Shown in pieces: positions 6,061 through 12,461 of a stretch of DNA of 13,360 nt. The notes under the pieces are model-generated. The model saw only the letters and a program-made list of their open reading frames with translations. It was not told where the DNA came from and searched no databases. The stretch is from Oscillospiraceae bacterium (GTDB lineage Bacteria > Bacillota > Clostridia > Oscillospirales > Oscillospiraceae). How positions within the stretch are numbered: the first letter of the stretch is position 1; every line of letters begins with the position of its first letter. The stretch is taken from assembly GCA_016290695.1 (NCBI GenBank), contig JAEEUX010000038.1, positions 1 to 13,360 of the forward strand, read 5' to 3'. A program made the position numbers and the translations under genes.

Positions 6061-6723
6061 ATGAAGATAAATCCATATCAGATGCTATCCAATAATCAGG
6101 CGATGACCGAGCTCCAGCGCAAGGCTTCGGCATGGCAGGATGGGCTGCGCGGTAAGACGCCGGATTCTTCCGGGAACGGAAAGAGCGATTCCGTGGAGAT
6201 TTCCGCCGACGCTTATAATAAGCTCAAGGCCAGCGAGATGAGCGCCAGCTCGGGGCGTGATTCGCTTTCCATATCCAAAGGAAACAAAGAGGGCGAGTTC
6301 AGCGTCGGCCTTTCTGACAGCGCTGCGGTAAACCGTGCGGTTCGCAGGGGTTATATCGAGGTAAATGGCGAACGCCTCAAGCTCGACGACGCGACGAAGA
6401 GGGAAATGCTTTCCGTGAACAAACGCGCCCAGGCGGACAGGGCAAAAGCCTTTAACCAGTACGTCACGAAGCACGAAAACGCCGTCGCGGAGCAGCAGGC
6501 GGAAGCGCTGAGACAGGCGCTTGGCGGCGATGCCTTCGACATGCTGGACTTTATCCTCGGCGGGAAAACGAGCCTTAGCAATGGCAAGAAAAACGAGGGC
6601 GTATCGTGGAATAATTTTGAATGGAAATCCTACGAAACGCAGCTTAACGTCTCGTTTAAGGGCGGCGCCGCCTCAATCACGGGCGTGAATGAAAAAGAAG
6701 TTATTCTGAATAAAGGTAAATGA
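6061..6723 (+). CDS. Unrecognised 220-aa protein with FlgM-like N-terminus
   Basis: I do not recognise this as a named family. It starts MKINPYQ and carries SDSVEISADAYNKL at about 42-55. FlgM anti-sigma factors share an MKIN start and a similar DKIEIS..A segment, and such segments are common in motility-linked proteins of Bacillota. The rest differs: a Ser/Gly/Asn-rich linker (35-75), a charged helical stretch rich in Ala, Gln and Glu (about 110-155), then a Gly/Asn-rich tail. There is no signal peptide or membrane helix, so it is a soluble cytoplasmic or flagellum-exported protein. AGGAGGAG lies just before ATG 6061. A sigma-D-like promoter precedes it and an intrinsic terminator follows, so it is a single-gene transcript. 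Confidence 0.75.
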   Translation: MKINPYQMLSNNQAMTELQRKASAWQDGLRGKTPDSSGNGKSDSVEISADAYNKLKASEMSASSGRDSLSISKGNKEGEFSVGLSDSAAVNRAVRRGYIEVNGERLKLDDATKREMLSVNKRAQADRAKAFNQYVTKHENAVAEQQAEALRQALGGDAFDMLDFILGGKTSLSNGKKNEGVSWNNFEWKSYETQLNVSFKGGAASITGVNEKEVILNKGK

Positions 6724-6739
6724 CGGATTTTCAAATGAT

Positions 6740-6784
6740 AAGCGAGTCAGACAGCGGCAAAGACCGTTGCCTGACTCGCTTTTT
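6740..6784 (+). terminator. Intrinsic terminator after the 220-aa gene
   Basis: Outer stem AAGCGAGTCAG (6740-6750) with CTGACTCGCTT (6771-6781), inner stem CAGCGG (6752-6757) with CCGTTG (6764-6769), followed by a T-run to 6784. The A-rich left side is weak, so it mainly serves the plus strand, but the minus-strand glycosyltransferase gene ending at 6816 also runs into it. Confidence 0.85.
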
Positions 6785-6815
6785 GTTATTGAGCTTCGCT
6801 TGAAACCCTGAGTTG

Positions 6816-8261
6816 TTATAAATACCGGCTCATTTTGCTCCATAGCTCGTCGCGCGTATCGCGCAGCTTGTCGCGCCCGTCCTTCACAGCGCAGCGGATG
6901 GCTTTTCCATGTCCTTTTATACCGATGCGTATAGCTTCACCCTTTGCTTTTATATCGTCATGAACTTCCGCAGTCCTGGCACTGAGATCAGCTGCGACGT
7001 TTTTTCCGAAGCGGCCCGCCCGTGAAAGACCGTCCATGATATCGCCCTGAAAATCGAAGAAGTCCTCCAGAGAACCGGAATGCTCGGGATATTCCCCACG
7101 CCTGTATTTTTCGATCACCGCACCGTAACGCTCGTATGCGCGCGCGACGGTGTCATGCCATGAGATATAGAGACCGGAGGCGGCGCCATCCCCCACTCGG
7201 CGCATGGTATCCGGGGTTTGGCAGAGCGAAGCCAGCAGCTCCGACAGCGCCGCCGCGTCATTTTTGATGATGAAACCGGTCTCGCCGTTCGCGACTCCTT
7301 CCGCGGCGCAGCTTCCCTCGATGAGCACGCTCGCGAGGGAGCAGGCGGCAGCTTCACGCACGACGAGGCCGTTCGTGTCAAAGGTCGAGGGAAAGAGAAA
7401 GAGATCGGCTCGGCTGTACCATGCACGAAGCTCGTCACGCGCGCAGATTGCGCCTGTGAAAATGCAGCGCCCATCGAGAGTCAGTTCGGAGACTCTTTGC
7501 AGTATTTCGCTGCTGTCCGCGCCGTCACCGATGAAGACCATCCTGAAATCCTGTCCGCGCGCTGCGAGCATTGCAAGCGCCTTCAGAATAAGGTCTATGC
7601 CTTTATACCACATGAGCCTGCCGACAAAAAGGAAAACAGGCAGGCCCTCGGGTATTGTGGTGCCGCCGATAAGTTCGTCAATGCGGCTGCGTTCAAGTCT
7701 GCCGAGCGGGAGGTCGACGCCGTTTTCCATCACCGTGTAATCTCCCTCGTAACCTATTGAACGGAGGTTTTCACCAGCGCCGCGGCTCACTACCCAGACC
7801 TCGTCGCAGGCAGAGATATTCTTCACGAGCATTTTCAGCGCGCTGTCCTGCAGGATTTTCCCGCGCACGGCGCGCGCTATGTCTATGTCAAACTTTGTAT
7901 GGTAAGTGAAAACTATCGGGACCTTGAGGACGTTTCGCAACTCACGCGCAAACGCTGTGGAGGCTATCGGACAATGGCTGTGGATGAGCTCGGCGCCCCA
8001 GTCCTGAAGGCGGCGCGATAGTTCGGGGGAGAAGGGGTAACCCGCCATGTAGCCGAAACGCTTCCTCATATCTATGCTCGGATAGCGCAGGACGGGGAAT
8101 GGATATCGCTCGTCCTCAGCCTCCGGATGCTTCGGCGTGACGACGGCGGCGCTGCCTCCAAGCATGTTGATGTTCTCGGCGTAGTTCAGAACGGCGTTCG
8201 CTACACCGTCGATAATCGGCGGGAACGAGTCATTCATGAGGCAGATTTTGTGAGAAGCCAT
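6816..8261 (-). CDS. Family 4 glycosyltransferase with a charged C-terminal extension
   Basis: Protein of 481 aa with a GT-B fold. The N-terminal Rossmann half opens with ICLMNDSFPPIIDGVANAV (Gly-rich loop) and has ELIHSHCP and FTYHTKFDIDIAR. The C-terminal half has FLFVGRLMWYKGIDLILKAL, FIGDG and the nucleotide-sugar site FPSTFDTNGLVVREAAAC. These resemble retaining GT4 enzymes such as glycolipid (diacylglycerol) glucosyltransferases and capsule enzymes; donor and acceptor are unknown. After about residue 385 comes a 95-residue tail rich in Lys, Arg, Asp and Glu with repeated short helices (DDIKAKGEAIRIGIKGHGKA and similar), unusual for GT4. It may bind membranes. GGAGGT lies seven bases before ATG 8261. 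Confidence 0.88.
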   Translation of the reverse strand: MASHKICLMNDSFPPIIDGVANAVLNYAENINMLGGSAAVVTPKHPEAEDERYPFPVLRYPSIDMRKRFGYMAGYPFSPELSRRLQDWGAELIHSHCPIASTAFARELRNVLKVPIVFTYHTKFDIDIARAVRGKILQDSALKMLVKNISACDEVWVVSRGAGENLRSIGYEGDYTVMENGVDLPLGRLERSRIDELIGGTTIPEGLPVFLFVGRLMWYKGIDLILKALAMLAARGQDFRMVFIGDGADSSEILQRVSELTLDGRCIFTGAICARDELRAWYSRADLFLFPSTFDTNGLVVREAAACSLASVLIEGSCAAEGVANGETGFIIKNDAAALSELLASLCQTPDTMRRVGDGAASGLYISWHDTVARAYERYGAVIEKYRRGEYPEHSGSLEDFFDFQGDIMDGLSRAGRFGKNVAADLSARTAEVHDDIKAKGEAIRIGIKGHGKAIRCAVKDGRDKLRDTRDELWSKMSRYL

Positions 8262-8280
8262 GCCGCAGACCTCCGTAAAA

Positions 8281-8312
8281 TAATGGATAGAGCTAAGCTG
8301 CTCTATCCATTA
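8281..8312 (-). terminator. Perfect 13-bp palindrome: terminator and/or operator
   Basis: TAATGGATAGAGC (8281-8293) and GCTCTATCCATTA (8300-8312) are perfect inverted copies with a six-base loop. On the minus strand it follows the NTPase-Nudix gene (ends 8340) and is followed by a short T-rich run, so it can act as an intrinsic terminator. Its upstream edge also overlaps the extended -10 of the glycosyltransferase promoter, so it would form a hairpin at the very 5' end of that mRNA or serve as a repressor site. Confidence 0.65.
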
Positions 8313-8317
8313 TAACA
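8309..8317 (-). promoter_or_regulatory. Extended -10 promoter of the glycosyltransferase gene
   Basis: Minus strand TGTTATAAT: a perfect TATAAT (8309-8314) preceded by the TGn extension. No good -35 is seen at 16-18 bases upstream, which fits an extended -10 promoter. The -10 overlaps the 13-bp palindrome at 8281-8312. Confidence 0.45.
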
Positions 8318-8339
8318 CATTTTATTTGTTCTTAACAGT

Positions 8340-9275
8340 TTATATACGCTGCGTTTTACTGAGAAATTCCAACGCTGCCGCAAGCGGCTGCTTATCCTGC
8401 GGGAAACGCAGAATATCGGCGGCCTTGGATATATTGACCCACGAGGGAATGGCATAACCGTCCGCCTCCGGGCGCAGACTCCCGCCGACAGTCCTTCCGA
8501 TGAAATAGATTATTCTGCGCTCTTCTCCTTCGCGGCCGGAAACGGTTTCCACGCGAAAATCGGGCAATAGCTCGACATTAAGACCCGTTTCTTCGAGAGT
8601 CTCACGAACAGCCGCCTCCTCCGCGCTTTCGCCGGCTTCAATATGCCCCTTAGGGAAGGACCAGCCCTTGTCGCCATTTTGCAGCATGAGCAGGGAACGT
8701 TCGCCGCCTTGGTCCTTAAAGGCGATGACCCCGGCGGAATCAATGCGCTTGCCGAGCTCATATCTAATGAGCTGAGCTATCCGTGCGGGGGCTTCATCGC
8801 GGTTTGCCTCGCTTATTTCAATAAGCTTTACAGCACTGTGATGCTTTATGAACTCCTGCAGGGGCGTAGAATCATTCTTGCGGACGACGCCCAATATCGG
8901 CGTCGATCCCTCGACGAGCTCGCGCACACGCGCGCAGAAGGCCGGAGAATTTGCTTCCATCTTGCCGATTTCGTCCATCACGATAAGCTGAGCGTCTTCC
9001 GCTCCACGCAGGATCTCTACGCCGAGAGCGTCGAATACTTCGGAAAAAACCCTGCGTCCACAGCCCGCGCCGCAGATTCCCACGCGGTTAAATTCGCCCG
9101 TCACGCTCTCCTCATCAGCGAAGGGGAAGATGTAAACGGAGCTTTCACTGCTGTCGCGGTCATCGATTTTGCGCGTTCTGAAGCCCGCGACGCGACAGGG
9201 TGGAAGCTTGCTGAGCGCCTTGCGCAAAGCGGTGGATTTACCGATTTGAATTTCTCCCGTAAGAAAAAGGTGCAT
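8340..9275 (-). CDS. Fusion of THEP1-type NTPase and Nudix hydrolase
   Basis: Protein of 311 aa with two domains. Residues 1-175 resemble the THEP1/DUF265 nucleoside-triphosphatase family: P-loop GEIQIGKST (7-15), the GFRTRKI segment after it, a Cys/Gly-rich loop (ICGAGCGRRVF), Walker B LIVMDEIGKME (97-107) and GVVRKND. Residues 180-311 are a Nudix domain with a full box at 210-232 (G, five, E, seven, RETLEETGL) and the preceding WSFPKGH. THEP1 proteins hydrolyse NTPs in vitro, and their cell role is unclear. Nudix domains of this kind often act on dinucleoside polyphosphates. ATG 9275 lies four bases after the stop of the binding-protein gene, so it belongs to the transporter operon. The domain pairing is unusual and both active sites look intact. 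Confidence 0.88.
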   Translation of the reverse strand: MHLFLTGEIQIGKSTALRKALSKLPPCRVAGFRTRKIDDRDSSESSVYIFPFADEESVTGEFNRVGICGAGCGRRVFSEVFDALGVEILRGAEDAQLIVMDEIGKMEANSPAFCARVRELVEGSTPILGVVRKNDSTPLQEFIKHHSAVKLIEISEANRDEAPARIAQLIRYELGKRIDSAGVIAFKDQGGERSLLMLQNGDKGWSFPKGHIEAGESAEEAAVRETLEETGLNVELLPDFRVETVSGREGEERRIIYFIGRTVGGSLRPEADGYAIPSWVNISKAADILRFPQDKQPLAAALEFLSKTQRI

Positions 9276-9279
9276 GATA

Positions 9280-10365
9280 TTACTCCGCTTGCTTTAGGGT
9301 GGATTCGGCAAGAAGCTCGCGCGCCTCGTCCTCTGTGAGTTCATAATTCCAAAGCAGCTTATAGGCTCGCTGCGTCTCGCTGACCATGTCGTAGTCATAA
9401 ACCACTGGGTACAGGAGATTTCCGAGCCAGCGGACGCCGAGCAGCATGTTCATGGACGGAGGGCCGCTCATCCAGTTATAGGGCGCGCCGGGAATTTCAT
9501 AGCAGCGGCCTTCCTGAACGGCGCTGAGCTGCTGCCATGCTTCGTCGCCGCCGACCTCGCTGCAAATGCTGTCGTCCGTGAATATGATAACGTCGGGATC
9601 AAAAATGTAAAGCTGCTCCATATTTATAGTGTTGCCGCCGCCCTTGTTGCTCACTTCCTCGACGACGACGGCGTTCTCGGCGCCGATAAGGTCAATTACC
9701 TGCGCCTGGCTTGAGCCCTTGGCGTTCGTGTCAAGGCCCGATGCGCCGGTCGTGTACATGACGGAAACGCGCTCTGCCTCCGGAATGAGAGGCGCGTTCT
9801 TTGTGTAGAGCGCGGTAGTTTCGTCAACGTAAGAGGCAATGGCGTCGCAGCGCTCCTGCTTGCCGTCAAGGAGCTTGCCGAGCGTTCTGAAGGCCTCGGC
9901 CATGTGAGGAAGGTCGGCTTCAATAAATATCGTGGGAATACCCGTCTGCTCCTGAAGGGCGTCAAGGTCATCGGCTGCGCTTTTTTTGTAATCGCCGAGA
10001 TCGATTATAACGTCCGGCTTCGCATTAAGAAGCTCCTCGAGGTTGATCGTGCTTTTGCTGCCGTAAAGCTGGCCTGTAATGGGAAGGGTTGAGAAGCTTT
10101 CGCCGATATATTTCTTTTGCATATCGGTAACTTCGTTTGCTACGCATACCATATAATCCGGCGCGGCAGCGGCGAGTATCATCGTGGCGACGGCGCCGGA
10201 TGGCGCTATCCTCTTGACGGAGGACGGCAGCTCGACGGTCCTTCCCGTGGAATCGGTGAACGAAATTGTTGCTGCTTTTTCCGCTTCGGAGCTCTTATTG
10301 CCGCAGCCGCAAAAAAGGGCGAGCAGCATAGCTGCAATAAGCGCGAAAACTACTGTTTTTTTCAT
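9280..10365 (-). CDS. ABC transporter substrate-binding lipoprotein (iron-complex/corrinoid type)
   Basis: Protein of 361 aa. It has a lipoprotein signal: MKKT, a hydrophobic stretch, then ALFCGCGNKSS with the lipid-anchored Cys at about residue 21. A FecB/BtuF-type (PF01497) body follows: FTDSTGRTVELPSSVKRIAP, LNAKPDVIIDLG, FDPDVIIFTDD and a C-terminal GVRWLGNLLYP. Such proteins bind siderophores, haem, cobalamin or other metal complexes outside the membrane; the ligand cannot be told. I chose ATG 10365 over an upstream ATG at 10401, because the latter lies inside the ATPase gene and would add 12 residues before the signal peptide. GGAG sits about 12 bases before ATG 10365, and the ATPase stop is 7 bases upstream. 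Confidence 0.9.
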   Translation of the reverse strand: MKKTVVFALIAAMLLALFCGCGNKSSEAEKAATISFTDSTGRTVELPSSVKRIAPSGAVATMILAAAAPDYMVCVANEVTDMQKKYIGESFSTLPITGQLYGSKSTINLEELLNAKPDVIIDLGDYKKSAADDLDALQEQTGIPTIFIEADLPHMAEAFRTLGKLLDGKQERCDAIASYVDETTALYTKNAPLIPEAERVSVMYTTGASGLDTNAKGSSQAQVIDLIGAENAVVVEEVSNKGGGNTINMEQLYIFDPDVIIFTDDSICSEVGGDEAWQQLSAVQEGRCYEIPGAPYNWMSGPPSMNMLLGVRWLGNLLYPVVYDYDMVSETQRAYKLLWNYELTEDEARELLAESTLKQAE

Positions 10366-10372
10366 GTTGTTT

Positions 10373-11158
10373 TTACTCTCCTTCGTCATAAGAAATGGCA
10401 AGCTTAAATACTTTACCGTTTACTTCAATCTCCCTGACCGCAACGTTTGAGGCGTAAAGGGAAGATAATATACACTCGCTAAGCGCTTCCTCTGGCTTCC
10501 CCTCCGCCAGAACCCGCCCGTTTTGCAGCGCGACGACCCTGTTTGCGAACTGAAAAGCCTGATTCGGTTCGTGTGTGGAAAAAATAACCGTATAACCCTG
10601 ACGGCTCAGACTGAGGATGCGTTTCATGACCTTGTGGCTGTTGCCGAGGTCAAGGTTTGCGGTGGGTTCGTCCATTATGAGGATCTTTGCCTTCTGGACG
10701 AGCGAGCGTGCCAGCAGCATAAGCTGCCTTTCACCGCCGGAAATTTTGTTGCAGCCGCGTCCGGCAAGCTCGGCTATGCCAAGCTCCTCGAGAGCGGCCA
10801 TCGCCGTTTTGCGCTCGGCGGGGCCGGGCGACGAAAAAAGCCCGATTTGGTTAGTCATGCCCATGAGCACCGTATCGAGCACAGTATAATTGAAGGCAGG
10901 CGAGCTCGACTGCGGTATATACGCTATCTCACGCGCGACTGCGGCGTTCGTCATGGAGAAAATATCCTGCCCATTGAGCAAAATCTCGCCGCGCTGCGGG
11001 TGAAGGAAACCGAGCATACAGCGGAAAAAGGTGCTTTTGCCGACGCCGTTCGGCCCCAAAACCGCCACGACGTCTCCGCTTCCGGCGGAAAAAGAAATAT
11101 CGTGAAGGACTTCCTTTTCGTTGTATGTAAAGGAAATATTCTTTACGTTAATGCTCAC
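10373..11158 (-). CDS. ABC transporter ATPase (FecE/BtuD type)
   Basis: Protein of 261 aa with every motif of an ABC ATPase: Walker A GPNGVGKST (35-43), Q-loop IAYIPQ, signature ISGGERQLM, Walker B ILIMDEPTANLD and the H-loop STHEP. The sequence is of the type that drives FecCD/BtuC permeases. The start is GTG 11158 (MSINVKNISFTY), with AAGGAGG eight bases upstream. An ATG at 11209 would add 17 residues read from the permease gene. The gene overlaps the permease stop by 11 bases, so translation is coupled, and the binding-protein gene follows closely. Confidence 0.93.
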   Translation of the reverse strand: MSINVKNISFTYNEKEVLHDISFSAGSGDVVAVLGPNGVGKSTFFRCMLGFLHPQRGEILLNGQDIFSMTNAAVAREIAYIPQSSSPAFNYTVLDTVLMGMTNQIGLFSSPGPAERKTAMAALEELGIAELAGRGCNKISGGERQLMLLARSLVQKAKILIMDEPTANLDLGNSHKVMKRILSLSRQGYTVIFSTHEPNQAFQFANRVVALQNGRVLAEGKPEEALSECILSSLYASNVAVREIEVNGKVFKLAISYDEGE

Positions 11159-12212
11159 GCGCCGCGCCTCCTTCGAGAATGAGATAGATGAAAACGGGCG
11201 CGCCGACAAAGCTTGTTAGTATGCCAAGGGGGATTTCGGCGGTGCTTATGAGGCGGGCGATGTTATCCACTATCATAAGAAATGTCCCGCCGAGAAGGAT
11301 GGAGGCCGGGATCACGCGCTTGTAGTCATAGCCGAAGATCATGCGGCTGAAATGCGGTATCACAAGTCCGACCCAGCCTATCATGCCGCTTACGGCGACA
11401 CTAGCGGAGGTAACGAGCGTGGCGCAGATGATTACAACAAGGCGCAGACGCTTCGTATTTATACCGAGGGAACGAGCCTCAGCCTCGGAAATGGTCAAAA
11501 GATTGAGCCGCCAGCGAAGGAGCATGAGCGGCACAAGCCCGACGACTATCGGGACGAGCGCGAAAAGCATATCCTGCTTCTTCGAGGAGCTGAGCGAGCC
11601 CATGAGCCAGTAGGTTATCGCGGGGAGCTGCTCCTCCGTATCCGCGACGTATTTTATAAATGAAGTAAGCGACGAAAACAGCGAGCCTATCATCACCCCG
11701 GCCAGAACCATGCTGAGCGTTGAATTGAGGCGGCTCATTTTGCTCACGAGATAGGCCAGCATTACCGCCAGAAGGCCGAACAGGAACGCGGAGACGGTTA
11801 TCCCGAAATATCCGAAGGAGAGCAGTATCGCCAGCGCCGCGCCGAAGCCTGCGCCCGTGGACGCGCCGAGAAGGTCGGGCGAGACCATCGGATTCCTGAA
11901 AATGCCCTGATACGAAGCCCCGGCCGTGCTGAGCGCCGCGCCGACGAGCGCCGCGATAACTATTCGCGGCAGGCGGATATTGATAACCACGGAGTACTCA
12001 GCGCCCGTCCAGCCGCCGTCAGGAGAAAATGCGCCGAAGCTAAGGCAGCGCAAAAGCTCGGAACCGAGAATTTTCAGCGCCGTAAACGGGGAAACGGAGT
12101 ACCGCCCCAGCAAAAACGACGCGAAAAACACCGCCGCGAACAAAACACCGAGCCCTATGAAAAGCAGGTCCTTTTTCCTGCCCGAGGAAGCATTGTTTTC
12201 CAAATCAAACAT
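11148..12212 (-). CDS. FecCD/BtuC-type ABC permease
   Basis: Protein of 354 aa with about ten hydrophobic segments, as in the FecCD/BtuC family. Diagnostic pieces are RLPRIVIAALVGAALSTAGA, YQGIFRNPMVSPDLLGAS, the ATPase-contact region around EAEARSLG, SGMIGWVGLVIPHFSRM and the C-terminal IPLGILTSFVGAPVFIYLI. It moves a metal complex across the membrane, powered by the ATPase downstream. ATG 12212 is listed, but its AAGG site touches the codon. TTG 12203 has AAGGA at a better distance (8 bases) and would drop three residues. It is first in a four-gene operon (permease, ATPase, binding protein, NTPase-Nudix). Confidence 0.92.
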   Translation of the reverse strand: MFDLENNASSGRKKDLLFIGLGVLFAAVFFASFLLGRYSVSPFTALKILGSELLRCLSFGAFSPDGGWTGAEYSVVINIRLPRIVIAALVGAALSTAGASYQGIFRNPMVSPDLLGASTGAGFGAALAILLSFGYFGITVSAFLFGLLAVMLAYLVSKMSRLNSTLSMVLAGVMIGSLFSSLTSFIKYVADTEEQLPAITYWLMGSLSSSKKQDMLFALVPIVVGLVPLMLLRWRLNLLTISEAEARSLGINTKRLRLVVIICATLVTSASVAVSGMIGWVGLVIPHFSRMIFGYDYKRVIPASILLGGTFLMIVDNIARLISTAEIPLGILTSFVGAPVFIYLILEGGAAREH

Positions 12213-12216
12213 CCTT

Positions 12217-12231
12217 ATATAATGATTATTG
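12217..12231. promoter_or_regulatory. Possible Fur/PerR-family operator in the transporter leader
   Basis: ATATAAT-G-ATTATTG is a 7-1-7 inverted repeat whose inner ten bases (ATAAT and ATTAT) pair perfectly. It matches the PerR box (TTATAATnATTATAA) at 11 of 14 positions and the Fur-type box less well. It lies 28-42 bases downstream of the predicted transcription start and ends five bases before the start codon. Regulation by iron or peroxide would suit a metal-complex importer, but AT-rich chance matches occur. Confidence 0.35.
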
Positions 12232-12265
12232 CATAAAACCTATAGCCACTTTCAGCTTAACCCAC

Positions 12266-12294
12266 ATTATATATGCGGCAGGAATTATTGTCAA
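12266..12294 (-). promoter_or_regulatory. Perfect consensus promoter of the transporter operon
   Basis: On the minus strand TTGACA (12289-12294), exactly 17 bases, TATAAT (12266-12271): full match to the housekeeping consensus at ideal spacing. Transcription would start near 12259, leaving a leader of about 47 bases. A promoter this strong usually needs a repressor, which fits the operator-like box at 12217-12231. Confidence 0.85.
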
Positions 12295-12318
12295 TGAGTA
12301 TTATTCTTCATTTGAAAT

Positions 12319-12359
12319 AGGATAACGCAGCTTTTATCCTGCAATAAGGAAAATATTGC
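12319..12359. promoter_or_regulatory. Two adjacent inverted repeats upstream of the pckA promoter
   Basis: AGGATAA (12319-12325) pairs with TTATCCT (12334-12340), and GCAATA (12341-12346) pairs with TATTGC (12354-12359). The second ends directly against the -35 box at 12360. Either could be a regulator site for pckA, a gene commonly under carbon-source control. No known box is matched. Confidence 0.35.
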
Positions 12360-12388
12360 TTGACAATAAATCGCCGCTGGATTATCTT
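12360..12388 (+). promoter_or_regulatory. Candidate pckA promoter
   Basis: TTGACA (12360-12365), 17 bases, TATCTT (12383-12388). The -35 is perfect and the -10 matches four of six bases. The leader of about 67 bases contains a small hairpin, AGCGGC (12411-12416) with GCCGCT (12427-12432), followed by four T residues, which might attenuate transcription. Confidence 0.5.
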
Positions 12389-12461
12389 GAAATAGACATA
12401 TCGTACCATGAGCGGCAAAGCTTATCGCCGCTTTTGCATAACAAAAAGGAGCTGTGAACAG

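Noticed and set aside
8643..9338. Plus-strand 231-aa open frame opposite the NTPase-Nudix gene
   Set aside because: It is antisense to a gene with clear P-loop and Nudix motifs, and its translation shows no family features. GC-rich genes commonly leave such open antisense frames.
10523..11182. Plus-strand 219-aa open frame opposite the ABC ATPase gene
   Set aside because: The minus strand carries every ABC ATPase motif; this frame is a shadow.
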